Shown here in pieces: positions 42,301 through 54,900 of a stretch of 64,000 nt of DNA (position 1 is the stretch's first letter; every line of letters begins with the position of its first letter). Below the pieces are notes generated by a model. It saw only the letters and a program-made list of their open reading frames with translations. It ran no database searches and was not told the DNA's origin. Origin of the DNA: Diplosphaera chodatii (Eukaryota; Chlorophyta; Trebouxiophyceae; Prasiolales; Stichococcaceae); assembly GCA_032358165.1 (NCBI GenBank), contig JAALGY010000019.1:2294001-2358000 (forward strand), written 5' to 3'. Both the position numbers and the translations under genes were made by a program.

Positions 42301-44948
42301 TGACACCAGCACTCAGACACGAACCTCCAAGACCCCTGCTGGTGCTGCGCAGCCGCTGACGAGCACGAGGGGCAGAGCCGCGGCGCGGTGTTCGACGCCA
42401 TGATCGAGAAGGGGCGGGAGCTGAACTCGCTGGCGGCGGGGGCGCTGGAGGCGCTGCCTGAAAACACCCGCACGGCGCGCATGGAGAACGGCGACGCAGG
42501 TGGGCACCTGCTGCAGTGCAGCGGATGATTGGCGGACCAGCTTGGGCCCACAGACGGATGTCGGGTTGTGACATCGATGATGGCGGCGGCAGCTCAGGCA
42601 GACTCCGCCCAGCAATGTGGTGGCAATACGTCACAGCAGTGCGTGTGCAGCTGACGAAGGCTCTGCCATGGGGCGCGCGTGATGTGGCAACCCAGCCGCC
42701 CCAGATCTCGACAGGCACTTCTGCTCCGATGTGTTGCAGGCGGCACGTCCAGCAGCAGCGCGGGCCCGGGCGACGTGCCGGTGGAGACTGCGCGTGGCGG
42801 TGGAGACTTCGACGCCGAGCGGGAGCTGGATGCGGCGATGCTGCCGGTGGAGGTGAAGGAGCAGCGGCTGAGCGGGCTGCTGCAGAGCCTGCTGTGCGGC
42901 GCGTGCCTGGGTGCGCTGCAGCATGTGCTACGTGCAAAGCCATTTGTGACGCTCATGCGCAGCGATGCTGTGCTGTCACTGGCATAGCAGTGCATCGCTC
43001 ACACAGCACTGTCTCAAGTGGCTTGACACTCTGAAGTGGCTGTACGTGGTCTTGGTTGACAAGTAGTTGGCACGGGATGGTTGGTCTACAGCAACGCTGA
43101 TGTGCAGCCTACCTCTGATCATGCCTGCGACGTCTGTGTGCAGTAAGCAGATGGCACCTGTGGTCCCGTCAGACCCTGTGTGATGCGTTGGCGTGCAGGC
43201 ATCACGCCCGGCATCAAGCTCATCCCAAGCGCTGTGCTGTGGGGCTACTTCGCGTACATGGCGGCCGACTCGCTGCCGGGCTCCCAGTTCTGGGACCGCC
43301 TCCTGCTGATCTTTACTGACCCGCGCAAGCGCTACATGTGAGCGGCGCCTCTATCTGTGACACTGCAGCTGCCTGTTATCATGTGGTGAGAACCGGTTGG
43401 GATCCAGCATGTGGCACGCACCTTGACAACACCACTCAAGTGTTACAGTGGAAACACTGGGCAGCTGCTTGTAGACTGCCAGCCTGTGTAAAGCCCCTTC
43501 TCTCCGTCTTTCAAACAGTTTCTTGCTGCTGAGTGTCTTGCTGCTTGCAGGTTGCTGGAGCAAGGTCACGCGCCATACGTTGAGACGGTGCCGTTCCGCA
43601 TCATCTTCGCCTTCACGCTCCTGCAGCTGATGGGCCTGGGCGCCGTGTACGGCATCACAAAGGCTGGGGTGCGCCTCGATCACTGCATCTGGCCATCGCA
43701 GTGTTTGGGCGCCATGTCTGCAGCACCGCACGCTACGCAGCTGCTATAGCAGGGCACCAGGCTGTGCACAAGGTATGGTTTGCTAGACATGTTGCAAGGT
43801 TTACTGCTGCCGAAGTGCCTACTTTGCACACTCCTGCAGATCGTGGGGGTCATCTTCCCGGTGTTCATCATGGCGCTGGTGCCGATCCGGCAGTACCTCA
43901 TGCCGCGCTTCTTCAAGCGGGAGCACCTGCGGGAGCTGGACGCGGCGCCCTACGAGGAGGTGGGTCTGGTGTCCCTGATTCAGCCTTGAACCCAAGGCTG
44001 TGCTGCTCGCTGCGGGGTGCCTGGTAGCAGTGTGTTCAGTGGCGCAGGCAGCGCCGCTCACCAGCAATGAGAGCGATTGGCCTGCGCTGTGCTTTTCGGC
44101 GCATGACGACCATTCAAGCCTGGAAGCCTCAACCACGTACCCTTTGTGTATTGCAGGCGCCGCCGGTCAGCGCGGAGGAGGCGCACCGGGAGGCGCGGGA
44201 GGCCGGGTGGGAGCCGCCCCCCGAGGTGCTCACCAGGCCCCCTGTCGTGGCATTGCTGCTGTTCAGCTGCATATCTGGCACGGGTGCAAGGCAGCCTTTG
44301 AGAGCCAGCGCTGCAGCGGTGGGTCTGCCTGCCCCGGTGGCAGCAATCTGCTGGAGCCTGTCGTGCGGCTGGCACCTTCCCGCAGGATCAACATCTGGTG
44401 CCACCCGGCGGCTGTGCATCGCTTCCAGCACGACGGCCTGCGGCAAGCCACCCACCTGAGCACTGCTGCCCTGCTGCAGGGCGGGGCCGGCGGCACAGCC
44501 ACTCAGCACAAGGTGTCAACATTTCTCTAGGCCCCTGTGTGTCATGAAACTGCAGGGCGGAGCTGGCGGCACGGCGCAGCGGGCGGCGTCGCGGGAGCTG
44601 GGGCCGGAGGACTGGGACGGCCGCCGCATCCGGCGGCCCCTGGACCGCGCCAGCGTCGAGGCGCGCCGCCGTTCGTCCTTCAAGGGGGAGCCCCCTTCGA
44701 AGGGGGAAGTCCCGACAGGCACGCTGAAAGTCGTGCAGCTGAGCGGCACGGCAGCAAGCACGGAGCAGGGCGGCGGCCGGCGCCCGGCTGCTGCTGCTGC
44801 TTCCGGCACCAGTCATGACGGCAACGACGGCGGCAGCGGCGGCGGCGGTAGCTCCGTTCACATCGCTGGGCAGGGTGTGAGTGGCGGTGGCTCAGCAGTG
44901 AACGAGCAACCTGCAGCCACGTCAGCAAGAACTGGACAACAACTGTGA
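39312..44948 (+). CDS. BOR: BOR-type borate transporter (SLC4-like anion exchanger)
   Basis: This is a multi-span membrane protein of the BOR/SLC4 family that moves borate, in plants across the plasma membrane. Seventeen exons join in phase to 779 residues: 39312-39454, 39653-39735, 39818-39876, 40019-40121, 40311-40453, 40708-40878, 41086-41271, 41454-41561, 41841-41960, 42154-42220, 42353-42499, 42740-42910, 43199-43337, 43551-43668, 43840-43959, 44157-44225, 44556-44948. Family landmarks in order: [136 protein letters not shown] and [20 protein letters not shown]. The C-terminal tail (last exon) is Gly/Ser/Ala-rich and probably cytosolic. Bicarbonate transport is the alternative substrate in this superfamily, but similarity is clearly to plant BOR proteins. 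Confidence 0.9.
44474..44512 (+). repeat. Decayed copy of the last-exon start of the borate transporter
   Basis: CTGCAGGGCGGGGCCGGCGG at 44476 resembles the true acceptor and exon start CTGCAGGGCGGAGCTGGCGG at 44550. The copy sits about 75 bases upstream in the last intron, so a second acceptor-like site precedes the real one. Confidence 0.7.
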
Positions 44949-45685
44949 TGCACGAGCGTGCTACAATGAACAGCAGGCACCCATTGGTGTGGTCGGCCAG
45001 CGATGCTCAGCATCGGAGGTGGGGCCGGGTCATGGCTACTGAAGTGTGTTTCATATTCTTAGGATCTACTGGGTTATAGCAAATTTCTGAACTGCGTGAG
45101 CTATGAACTACATCCTGCCACTGAATTGCACCTACCTGTATGGGCTATAACTTGGTAGATGTCGGTCATGAAGACCGTCCGCGCCAGGCTGGCACGGATA
45201 CGTCGTTTGAGTGGCATCTTTGGTGTGCAATGCGCACGCGCTGCAGAAGATGTGTGCGCTTTGAGATACATGTATGCATCAGCGCTGGGGAGAACAGGTT
45301 CACAGGCCTGTTGTTTTGCAGCACCGGTATTGTTTCAAGGCACATGTGTAAGACCAATCGTAGTCATATAGGTCTGAAACAGACAGCCAACAGCCTGTCA
45401 CAATTTGGGAGAGCACACGCTCCGTCATGCAGCTCAGGACTGCGGAGTGTAAGCCAGCGTTTATGTGCGTGTTGGTCACATATGGGCAAGCCCCTGGAAA
45501 TCTGCATGTGTGGCTGCTGGCCATGCCGCGTACAGTGCAGACGGCTGACCCACTTGTCGGCAGGAGCTGCCGCCGCTGGCATCACTCCGCCGCATGCACT
45601 GCATCGACCAGAGGCGCTGCGGTGTGCCACTTGGTTGGTATTGCTGCCTGGTCAGTAGCGCTTCGGCGCCCCCCGCTGTGGGAAT
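44949..45685. other. Convergent intergenic region
   Basis: The interval lies between the stop of the borate transporter (+) and the stop of the FBPase gene (-). It is less GC-rich than the genes. Short open frames overlap on both strands without domain or splice support; nothing else recognised. Confidence 0.55.
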
Positions 45686-48600
45686 CTAGAAGAAGGACTC
45701 CAGGTATTCCACCTCTGCCTTGGAGCCCACAAACAGCGGCACCCGCTGGTGCACCTGCAGTCGCACACATGACACGTTACGCGTCACACATGAGACAAAG
45801 GGTTCGAGTGCCATGTGCCACAACAACAGCAATTTCGCAGCCCACAGGAAGGGTTTGCGTGTAATGCACATGCTGCTTGCCATGTGCAATAATAAATGGC
45901 TGGCGGCGACACGACACAAGGGGGCATGGTGTGTGTCCGCACCTCGTTGGGCTGCACCTCCATCACGCGCCCTGCCCCAGTGGAGCCCTTGCCGCCCGCC
46001 TGCGCGTGGAAAGGCGACAGATGGGAAAGGCAGAAACCAGAAGGCAGCTTGGCAAAGTCAGTTTTGCCACCAGCTGCTCAAGGACACATGTGCACGCAGC
46101 GTGGTTAAACAGGGGCAAGAACCCGTCTGCAGCTGGGGCTGTGCGCCCGCATGGGCAGAGGCGCAGGCACAGCCGGGCACACGAAACCAGGGTTGCATGC
46201 AGCCTTGCCGCATGCTGACACTGCAAGGTGGTCCAGCAGCAATGGCGCCGACCCGGCGCCTGCTGAAAACCCCTTCAGGTCACAGCCACATGAACGCACC
46301 TGCTCTGCGATCATGGACATCGGCGCGCACTCGTACAGCAGCCGCAGCTTGCCGTTCTTGTTCTTCACGTCGCCCGGGTAGCCGTAGATGCCGCCGTACA
46401 ACATGGTGCGGTGGAAGTCTCCCACCTGGTGGCAGCGAGAAACAGCGTGACGTGACTGGAGACGCGTCAGAATGTCAGCCTACTGAACAAACCCCATGTT
46501 AGCGTGCACACATCATCTCCAGTTGGTGACAACACACGACGCCGCCCGATGCAAGGGACTGTAGCATGGTCTGGTGCATGCTGGCATCAATCCGACAGTG
46601 ATCGATCAATCAACCGAGAGCAGCGCACCAGGCTGCCGATGTAGCGGGAGGAGTACGCCTTCCCGTTGATGTTGTCCTCCGTCTTCAGGCTGTCCATGTA
46701 CTTCTTCAGCCCATCCGTCCAGCCCTGCAGCACCAAGATGACCGCGTAACTCGCGACAGCCGCTTACTGGACCCGTCTGCAGACGTCTGGTATCGTATCA
46801 CATATGTTTGGCAGCATCGAGAGCTGCACGGTGTGTGACACCACAACGCTTTTCCATTGGCGCCAGCCTGGCTCCACAGCACCCTGCGCACCTGGTAGTT
46901 GCCCTCATTAAAGGAGTAGATGGCGCCCTTCTCGGGAACCTGCATGTTGGGGTGGCTCAGGATGAACTCGCCCACGTTGGAGTCGTAGGTGAAGCCGTGC
47001 ACGCCGCTGCCCAGCGTCAGCACAAACACCGTGGAGGACGAGTACAGGCAGTAGCCCGCGCCCAGCAGCGATGTGCCTGCAGCAAAGGTACCAAGCCGAG
47101 CGGGATCAGGTGCAGGCTTGCTACTGCAAAAGATCAGACCGCTTTGATACCTAATCCATGCCGCAGGTTTTTGTCAGGGCTGAGTGCAGGTATGCCTGAC
47201 CGCAGGCCATTGCATCTACCACTGGACCCTGCTGCGCACCTGGTTGGCAGACGTTCAGCACGCAGTTCTTCATCATCTGCTCGGGGTCATCCATGTCCTG
47301 CACGAAGACACATGGTGCCGTCCAGTCGTTGTGTCTACTGCTGGCAGCTGACGCTGTCTGTCAATGTGAACGCCGCCAGCAGCCTCGCCGAGGTCCTTTG
47401 CCAAAAGTTGCGGCACAAGGCCATCCTCCCTTCGGATGCACAAGCTGCCATCTGCAAGCAGTGCCCAACTGTTCCTATGGTGAGGGTTCCTTTCCACCTC
47501 CAGGCTGCACTCGTCGTTGGGGTCGTAGATGCCAAAGATGGAGCCGGTGGAGATGCCGGCATCGATGTTAGAGCTGCCGTCCAGGGGGTCGAACACCACC
47601 ACATAGTTGCCGCTGAAGGTCTCCTCCACCGCTACAGGGAGGTCCTCCTCCTCCGATGCGATTGTGCCCTGGTATGAAGCACAGCACAGCACCATTACTG
47701 ACTTTGGCATCATGGCAGCTGGAGCCAGCCGCCAGCCATCCGACCAGCAGGAGCAAGCGCCGATGCAGCCATCTGTGGCACTTCTTCGGAAGTCTCGGCC
47801 TTGTCTAGCCAGCGTCGTTGCACGCACCCTCGCACGCATCACGCATGTGCAGTGTGCATCCTGGTGATACCACTTCGGCTGGTGCTTGCGCTTTTGCTAC
47901 AGGGCGCACCGTGCGGCCGGAGGCGCGCAGGGCGTTGCAGAACACGGTGTTGGACACCACATCCAGCTTCTTCTGGTCCTCCCCCTGGATGTTGGCGGCG
48001 CCCGCCAGCCCCGTCAGGTTGCTGATGCCGCTGCGGTTCACCTGCGCACGAGCAGCATACTGATGACCTGCAGTGTGCGTGCACGAGCTGCTGCTGCTGC
48101 TGCTGGCTGCAGCATGAGCGCATGCCGTATCAAGTCTGCTGGCCGCTGTGCTTGGGCCTGCTCCCGTGCCGGTCACTGCAGCAGCTCGACGGATGATGTC
48201 CTCCCTCATGCCCTGCTGAGGCCTGTCACTGCTCACCAGGCTGGCGATCTGCTTGCAGGCGACTGCGATGGACGAGATGACGGTCGCCAGCTCGCTATCC
48301 ACGTTGCCGGACGCCTCCTCCTGTGCCGATCATACGGAGGCCCGAGTCAAAAGGTCAGCTATTGGAGCGAGACGTCCTTTTCCAGGCGTAGGCTGCTTCC
48401 GAGGCGCATGCAGCCCCACCCCTCAGAGGTGTGCAGTCAGCAACACAGCACGCGGCGCGACTGACCTTCAGCAGCCAGGTCGTCAGCGTGGACATGGAGT
48501 ACTCCTCATCCCCCGCAGCCTGCATTTGGTGATTTCAATCAGTTCATGCCGCACTCACAGCTGAGATCAACGCATTACAACAGTACAGCTGATAAAGAGC

Positions 48601-49063
48601 TCTATACATCTGTGTGCCAGTGCCGATGCTGCCTCCTGCGGCAGATCCTGCCTGCACCTTGACTTGCAGGCTGCGCCTGCCGCTGCATGGGCGTGCGTGC
48701 CGGAAGGGGCTGCCGATGCTGCTGGCACGCAGACATCTCGTCTGCGAGACCTGCAGAGTAGAATGAGCGTTGCAGCTCCGCTCAGGACGGGTGGATTAGG
48801 AACCTGATGTGTTCGCATGGTGCAGATCGACTTGCAGCCCACAACAGCATTTTGATGCTCCGCATGGCGTGATCGGTGGGTGACATCACATTGTAGTCTA
48901 TCTCAACAACCATTTGATCCTTGTGCAGGCGGCGTTGCGTCACCTTGCCGCAGCTGGAGCCTGCAAGGCCGGCAGGCAGTGCACACTGGGCATGCACCGG
49001 CTGCCTGCGACCCGCAGCAGCGGCAGCAGCGACGCCAGATCCCAGCAGTAGGGACGACGCCAT
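45686..49063 (-). CDS. FBP: Fructose-1,6-bisphosphatase, chloroplast redox-regulated form
   Basis: The enzyme hydrolyses fructose-1,6-bisphosphate to fructose-6-phosphate in the Calvin-Benson cycle. The first exon (49063-48944, [20 protein letters not shown] ...) looks like a plastid transit peptide and ends at a GTGACG donor. Later exons carry [57 protein letters not shown] (metal site), [86 protein letters not shown] and [20 protein letters not shown], then the stop. The NDEC ... CVLNVC arrangement corresponds to the three-Cys insert used for thioredoxin control in plastid FBPase, and cytosolic forms lack it. Light/redox regulation is inferred from that. About a dozen exons; most borders follow good GT-AG sites. 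Confidence 0.94.
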
Positions 49064-49533
49064 GATCGCCGCTGTTTGGATGCAAACAGGCTGTCAGATG
49101 TGCGTGCCAAGCTACAGCAGTGTGCAGACTTTATCCTCGCTTGAGGCCCACACCGTGCCCGTTAGCGCTCCAGGGCCGCCTGGTTCTGCTGGGAAGGCTG
49201 CAGGAAGCAGCGGCGGCGCCAACAGCGGCACCTGGCCACCTTGGTGGCAGGACAGCGGTGGGGGACAGTCTCATGCATCCTGCAGCGACATTGCAGGGGG
49301 TTCACGTCCATGTGAAGGCAAGGGCTAACGGCGACATGCCTCTCGGGAAGGTTGAAGTGCATGATGCGATGCAAAGTTCAAGGTAGTTTAGAGTTCGGTA
49401 TCTGCTGGGCGTACGCCGGTAGACAGCATGCACTGACACTTGCATGAACCTCAAGCCCAAGCCAGAGACCTCATCCAAAACCACAAACACAGAGGCCTGG
49501 CAAAGATGACCATGCTAACTCAGGAAAAGGGCA
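49064..49533. other. Intergenic between the Abraxas-like gene and FBPase
   Basis: Both neighbours are on the minus strand, so this holds the 3' UTR of the Abraxas-like gene and the FBPase promoter. No other gene seen. Confidence 0.55.
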
Positions 49534-51362
49534 TCAGCACGGCAGCGCTGCATGTAGCGCGGCCACTCTGGAGCGCTGCTCCTGCAGCGCCGCCATGTCC
49601 GCTGCAACGGGCGCCTCCAGTGCTTCCACCTCGCCCAGCAGCTGGAAGTACAGCGTCTCCACAGCGTTCACCTGCGACATCGTTGCAATCAGGGCTGCCA
49701 CCATGCCCGGTAAATCTCTGCGCGCGCTCTGGTGTCTTTCTCATCAGGCCGAGCATGCTGCTGCACGACACTATCCTTATGCTGCTAACCTGTGCATTGA
49801 TGCCGGCCACCGCCTGCTGCGCCACCTGCTGAAGCTTGTCTGTATGCTGCTGCTCTGCTGTCGGCCTACTCTCGGCGGCGCTCTCCGCTGTTCCATTGCC
49901 CTCGCGCATTGCCGGTGGCAGTGCTAGGGAGGACGTACCCGCAGGGGAGCTGCCGCCGGTGGGACTGCCGCTGACGGTCACGTCACGGCTGCTGCCAGCA
50001 AGCGGCGAGGAGTCAGCAGTGAAAGGCACTGCTGGCAGGCCGCTCAAGGGGGCCTGCAGGTGCGTGTTGACTATGACCAGCTGTTCTGTTTGCTTGCCCT
50101 CAGGGGTTTGCAACTGTGACCATGCATGCCGCTGAGCATGGGGTACGTCAGCGTGGAAAACATACTCACTGGCAGGCTGTAGTCTCTGTGGTGCCCGTGT
50201 GCTGAGCCAACGTTGCGTACCGTCACTCGGACAGGCTGCATGGCCTGCAGCTCGACAGCAGAGGTCACTGGCAGCTGACCACCAGGGTCAACAGTGCTGT
50301 TGCCTCAGGGCTGCGCCAACATGTTCAGGAGCCGCAGCACAGCAGTGCGATGTCGCTCACAGCACCTCTGCGGCGCTGCTGTTCTGGTAGAAGCGGTACT
50401 GGCAGCTGCTGCTGGCGCCGTCGTGCTCGGCAGCTGCCGACACGGCAGCAAACAGCAGCGGCTGTGCGCGGCCACCGCCATTCTGCTCCCTGAGAGCCTG
50501 CAGCACAGCCGGCACCAGCACCTGCGCAAGGCAGCACCGCATCATGCGAAAGTGCTGTGCCCCTCCCTTGCTGCTACTACGGATGCATTGCAGCGCCTCG
50601 CCATACGCAGTGGGTGATCAGTGCATACCAGGCCGCCGCTCGCGCTATGTAGGCAGCACACCTGCTCGCGCATGGACAGATGCAGCCGGGTGCTCGGACG
50701 GAAGCAGAACCACCCCAGTACTGGTTCCCGGAATGCAGCTGTCAGCGCTCGCAGGCGCTCCACTGCAAACAGCACCAAGCGGGGATCGTCAAGAACATAT
50801 CCGCTGGCAGAGGCTGCGGGCCGCAGTCACGCTTCTGGCAATCCAGCCTTCTCACCCAACACCATGTTGCACCGCACCGTCGACGGCGCCGGAGGGCTGA
50901 TAGAAGCTGAAGACGCCAGCGAGGCACGGCAGCGCCGTGACCACCGCCTCACGCGCATGTGCCGTCGTCGCTTCTGTGCATGACACATGTTGACAGGGTG
51001 CCGACCACGGCCCATATGCTATGCTGCGATGACGCACCATGGTATGCCGACTCAAGTGCTGACGAGGGATCTGCTGCTGCAGTATTGCGCACCTTCATGG
51101 TCCTGCAGAGTGGTCTTTGATGTCGTGCGCACCCTGCCTACAGAGGCGCATTTGTGTTCTGAGTACTTTACAGATGCATGCCATTCTGAACGTACGAGAG
51201 CTACGAGGTGATACTGGAGCCTGGCTGCTGGAATGTTTGAGTGGTCAAGGGTTTGGTGCGCTCACCAAGGATGAAGCCATCAGCGTCTGCCGGCGAGGTG
51301 GCCAACGATGTCAACCATGCCGCGAGGGTCGCGCCGCTGACTGACACGCCGTCGAGCGCCAT
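49534..51362 (-). CDS. Abraxas/FAM175-family MPN-minus scaffold (BRISC/BRCA1-A type)
   Basis: Abraxas-family proteins have a catalytically inactive MPN domain that holds the BRCC36 K63-deubiquitinase in BRISC or BRCA1-A complexes. The first exon 51362-51266 encodes MALDGVSVSGATLAAWLTSL followed by DADGFILG, matching the family start (ISG..L..L.......EGFLLG). A later exon gives PVLGWFCFRPSTRLHLSMRE, a close match to the family signature (V-GWY-FRR ... RE). Then come VPAVLQALREQNGG, SCQYRFYQNSSA (family: EYTFFRP) and ELQAMQPVRVTVRNVG. A Ser/Pro-rich linker lies at about 50110-49850. The last exon carries a helical segment (VNAVETLYFQLLGEVEALEA), likely the coiled coil that pairs with the catalytic partner, and stops at 49534. 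I see no JAMM His-X-His motif, as expected for this inactive family. The exon(s) between 51266 and 50780 were not resolved. Confidence 0.72.
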
Positions 51363-51990
51363 TGCTGCCTGAGCTTGGGGCTTTCCGTCAGCTGCAACAC
51401 GAGCTATACATTATTTCGTGGCGAAGCTTGTGGCCTTTATCACTGTGCGCTGGGCGCACTGATGACCAGTTCAACACGGTACTGATTGGGGTTGCTCGGG
51501 TGCCTGGGAAGCTTTCATGTGAGAACTTTGATTGCATTGCCAGCCTCAACTGTGACACAGCATGCGAACTGTGCAGCGCTTGCAATGTCGAGGCAAATGG
51601 TTCATTGACCTGCCTGGTCCAAAGGCTAGGGTCCCGGGTAGACACGCGAAGTTCGCGGCAACATGCGAGCACGCAGGCCACATTTTTGGCCGTCCAGCCA
51701 CACCAGAAGCTAGCGGACCGTGTGCTGCTGCGGCTGGTACGAGACGCTGCGCAATTGCGGAACATTCATCTTCAACCTCTTGATTTGAACCAGCTGATCG
51801 GCTTTGCGGACCGTCTTGTTGCGCGATACGCACTGCAGCTGATCTGTTTTACACAGTACGATCCACCTGCAGGAGCTGGGGCTGTCAAGTGCATCCCACT
51901 CCCCCAAGATAGGCCGTTCATAACCTGCATCGATTGGTGCACCGACACAGCAGCTCCCCGAGCTGGGGCGCCAACGGCAGCCACCGCCGC
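51363..51990. promoter_or_regulatory. Shared divergent 5' region of the Abraxas-like and USP9X-like genes
   Basis: About 630 bases separate the two start codons, which point away from each other. A long open frame on the plus strand (51362-52267) runs through it out of frame with the downstream CDS; it has no recognisable domain and I do not call it. Promoter role is inferred from position only. Confidence 0.5.
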
Positions 51991-54900
51991 ATGGCGGACA
52001 GCGTGTGGTCTGAAGGCCTCGACGACAGCGACGACGTGTCCGAGGTCATCGCCAGCGAGGAGGTCTCGGAGGGCGACAGCGGGCTGTCCGGCGCATCCCC
52101 ATCGCTCAGGCGCAACACCATGGGGCTGCGCCGGCCGCCGCGGTTCCGGACCAAGGAGTTCTCCCAGGTCATGGAGGGCCTGCGGCGCATCACCTGGTGG
52201 TGTACCCGGCGAGCCTGGCGCAGTGCCTGGCGGATGCCGCCAAGCTGTCGCGCCTCGATCTGGATGACAGGTATGAATCCCGAGGCACCTCCGTGCATAG
52301 CCAGAAGCGCCCAATATCAAGACACATCCCGTCGATGCGTGCACTCGAGCTGAGGCCACATACGTGCCCCAAGTCTTCGTGATGCTGCATGCCTGCCATG
52401 CATGCTGTGCATGATGACTGGCGTCAGTGATGGCAGTTCACACGGCAATCGATGCATCTGCGAACGTCCGGCGCAGGTTGGGCCAGCTGCCGCCGGACCG
52501 GCGCCTCACGAAGTGGGAGAGCACGCTGACGCGGCAGCTCATCACGGAGGCGGTGCCCTTCGCCTTTGAGAAGTGCCTGTCGGATGTCGCTGTGCAGAAT
52601 TGGGGCGACAACATCCAGAGCGACATCCTGAACGTAAGCTTCTGAGGGCGTGCATGCACCTCAATGGCACTCCTGTGACCCTCGCAGCTGTGGCCAAGTC
52701 GACATGTAACGCCTGGGGATATGTTTGGGCCGTCAAGTGGACACAGTCGCCAAGTCCTTCTACATCCTGCAGGCGTGCCTCTCGCTGGCGGAGCTGACCT
52801 CGCAGCGGCTCCTGCGCTACCAGACGTTCCAACAGCCAGAGCCTGATGAGGAAGAGGAACTCCTGGTGACTGCCTGATGCTGCCATTGCATGGCTGGCTG
52901 CACAGCGGTTTGCAGGCTGATGTAAGCGAAGCATGCCTAGGGCATTGTGTGAACACAGGTTCCTGAAAGTCCATGTGTTCTGGTGATGCAGCTGCTGCTG
53001 GCAAGCTTCAAGCTAGCGCTGGACCCAGCGACCGAGTTCGCCCAGAAAAACTCTGATGCTTCAGCTTTCGAAAACGACTCGGTGCGACGTGTGCTCTGCA
53101 CATTGCCCAAACCTAAGAGTGTGTATGTACGACATCATGTTTGTCAGCGGTAGGCACATGCGGTCCCCTGCAGAGCACTGCATGGGGATGCCAGCTGCCA
53201 CATCACAGCACACGGCCTCCGTGTTCAGCACATGCAAGTGTTCACCTTTCACTTCCTGACCAGCCAACATGTAGTCAGCCGAGGCCTCCCACTGCAGGGC
53301 ACAGACGAGGCGCAGCCGCTGCCTCAGCCCCTGGGCACCTCGCCGCTCGTCGTCGCCGCCACCATGGACGACTCGGATGGCGAGGTGGATCTTGCAGACG
53401 CCGGCAACCAGGGCGCTGTGGTGCCCGGCAGCATGTGCGCCTGGCAGGTGGGATACCTCATCAACCCCAGATGTTCCCAGCCATCATGTTCTGAGTGTGG
53501 CAAGCGGCTCAGCCTGCAGGCCAAAGCAGCGCATGGTCACCACTCAACACACCAGCACACATGCTGCCGTACAGCATGACTGTGCAAGCGCACCGCTGCA
53601 GCACCCAGCTGAGAGCGCTAAGCACCTCCGCATTTATCCGTTGTCCATCAAGGTCCCGCAACCCAGGACATCAGGACGACTGTGCTGTTCAGTACTCTGC
53701 AGGCTGCGATACTGAACTACTTTCTGGAGAAGGAGGGGCTGGCCAACGCCGAGCAGCTGGTGCACCGCGGCCCCGAGGCAGTTCGCACGCTGCCGGTGTA
53801 TGAGGGCGTGCTGGGACTCCTGGCACAGGTGCTGGCTTGAGGGTTGAGGGGGCGCTGGGGTGCATGTATTGCATTCTGCGCTGCTGCGCTGCGCACGGGT
53901 GCCGAACAACACTTGTGCGTTTGCAAGCAACAAATGTGCACGGGAGACGCCATCGTGCTGCACGTGCAAAGGGCTTGTTGCGATGCAGCATGTTGGGATG
54001 AAATTCTTCCTAAGCATCAGTGCCTGAAACTTGTGGCGGCCGCACAACCTGGTGTGTCCCACGTACGTCTCGTACGTCTCAAGGATTTCATGGTCCGCCG
54101 TTCCCATGCAGGCAATGCCATACTTCCACTCCAGCAAGCTGGCTGAAGAAATAAAGGAGGTGAGCGTGGGTGGAGCAACTATCCGGGGTACTCGTAGTGC
54201 GACCAGCCCTCAGCACAAAGCTGCCAGTGCCTCCTTTCGGATGGTCGGCAGGGGTCCTCAGCAGTCCACATGCTGATTTTGTTCTGGTGATGCCTGCAGT
54301 GGGTGACATCCGACAGCCGTCTCATGCGCCACCTCGAGACCCTGCTGTCTGCAGAGGAGTCTGCGCCTATGAACAGGTAAACTGGACTTTGCACCATGTT
54401 TGCAGTCTTTGTCCTGGTATCCGCTTGCATGGGACGCGCTCGTGCGGCGTGCGCCCTATACTGATGCGTGCGTCATCTCCTGCGTGCAGGCATGGTCAGC
54501 CAGTGGCCAACAGCATCTTCTCGAGTATGTACGACATTCTGCTGGCGGTGCCCTCTGTGCAGGCTGATCATCATGAAGAGGTTTGTACCTTGCTGCTGCA
54601 GATGGCCTGCAACATTTGGCCTGGCATGCGCTGCATACAGCTGTGCACATGGTTCTGCAGTCCTCAAAATGCTGCAACCAGTTAAACCGTCAGCAGCCTG
54701 TCATGCTGGCCACAAACAGCCAGTGCGTGGCAACTGGTAGCACAACTGCTGCATCTTCACGGAGGAAGCACATTTATTGCGACATGTGACTGTGCGTTCC
54801 CCCCTGCAGATCTGCCGCCTGCACCGCGCATACATCCAGACCCTGCTGAAGAAGGCGCTCTTCGCGCGGCAGCTGGCGGCGCTGCGGGAGCTAGAGTCCC

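Noticed and set aside
51362..52267. 301-residue plus-strand open frame upstream of the USP9X-like start
   Set aside because: It overlaps the true first exon in another frame, has no domain, and begins directly opposite the Abraxas-like start codon. It most likely is a chance open frame in GC-rich DNA.
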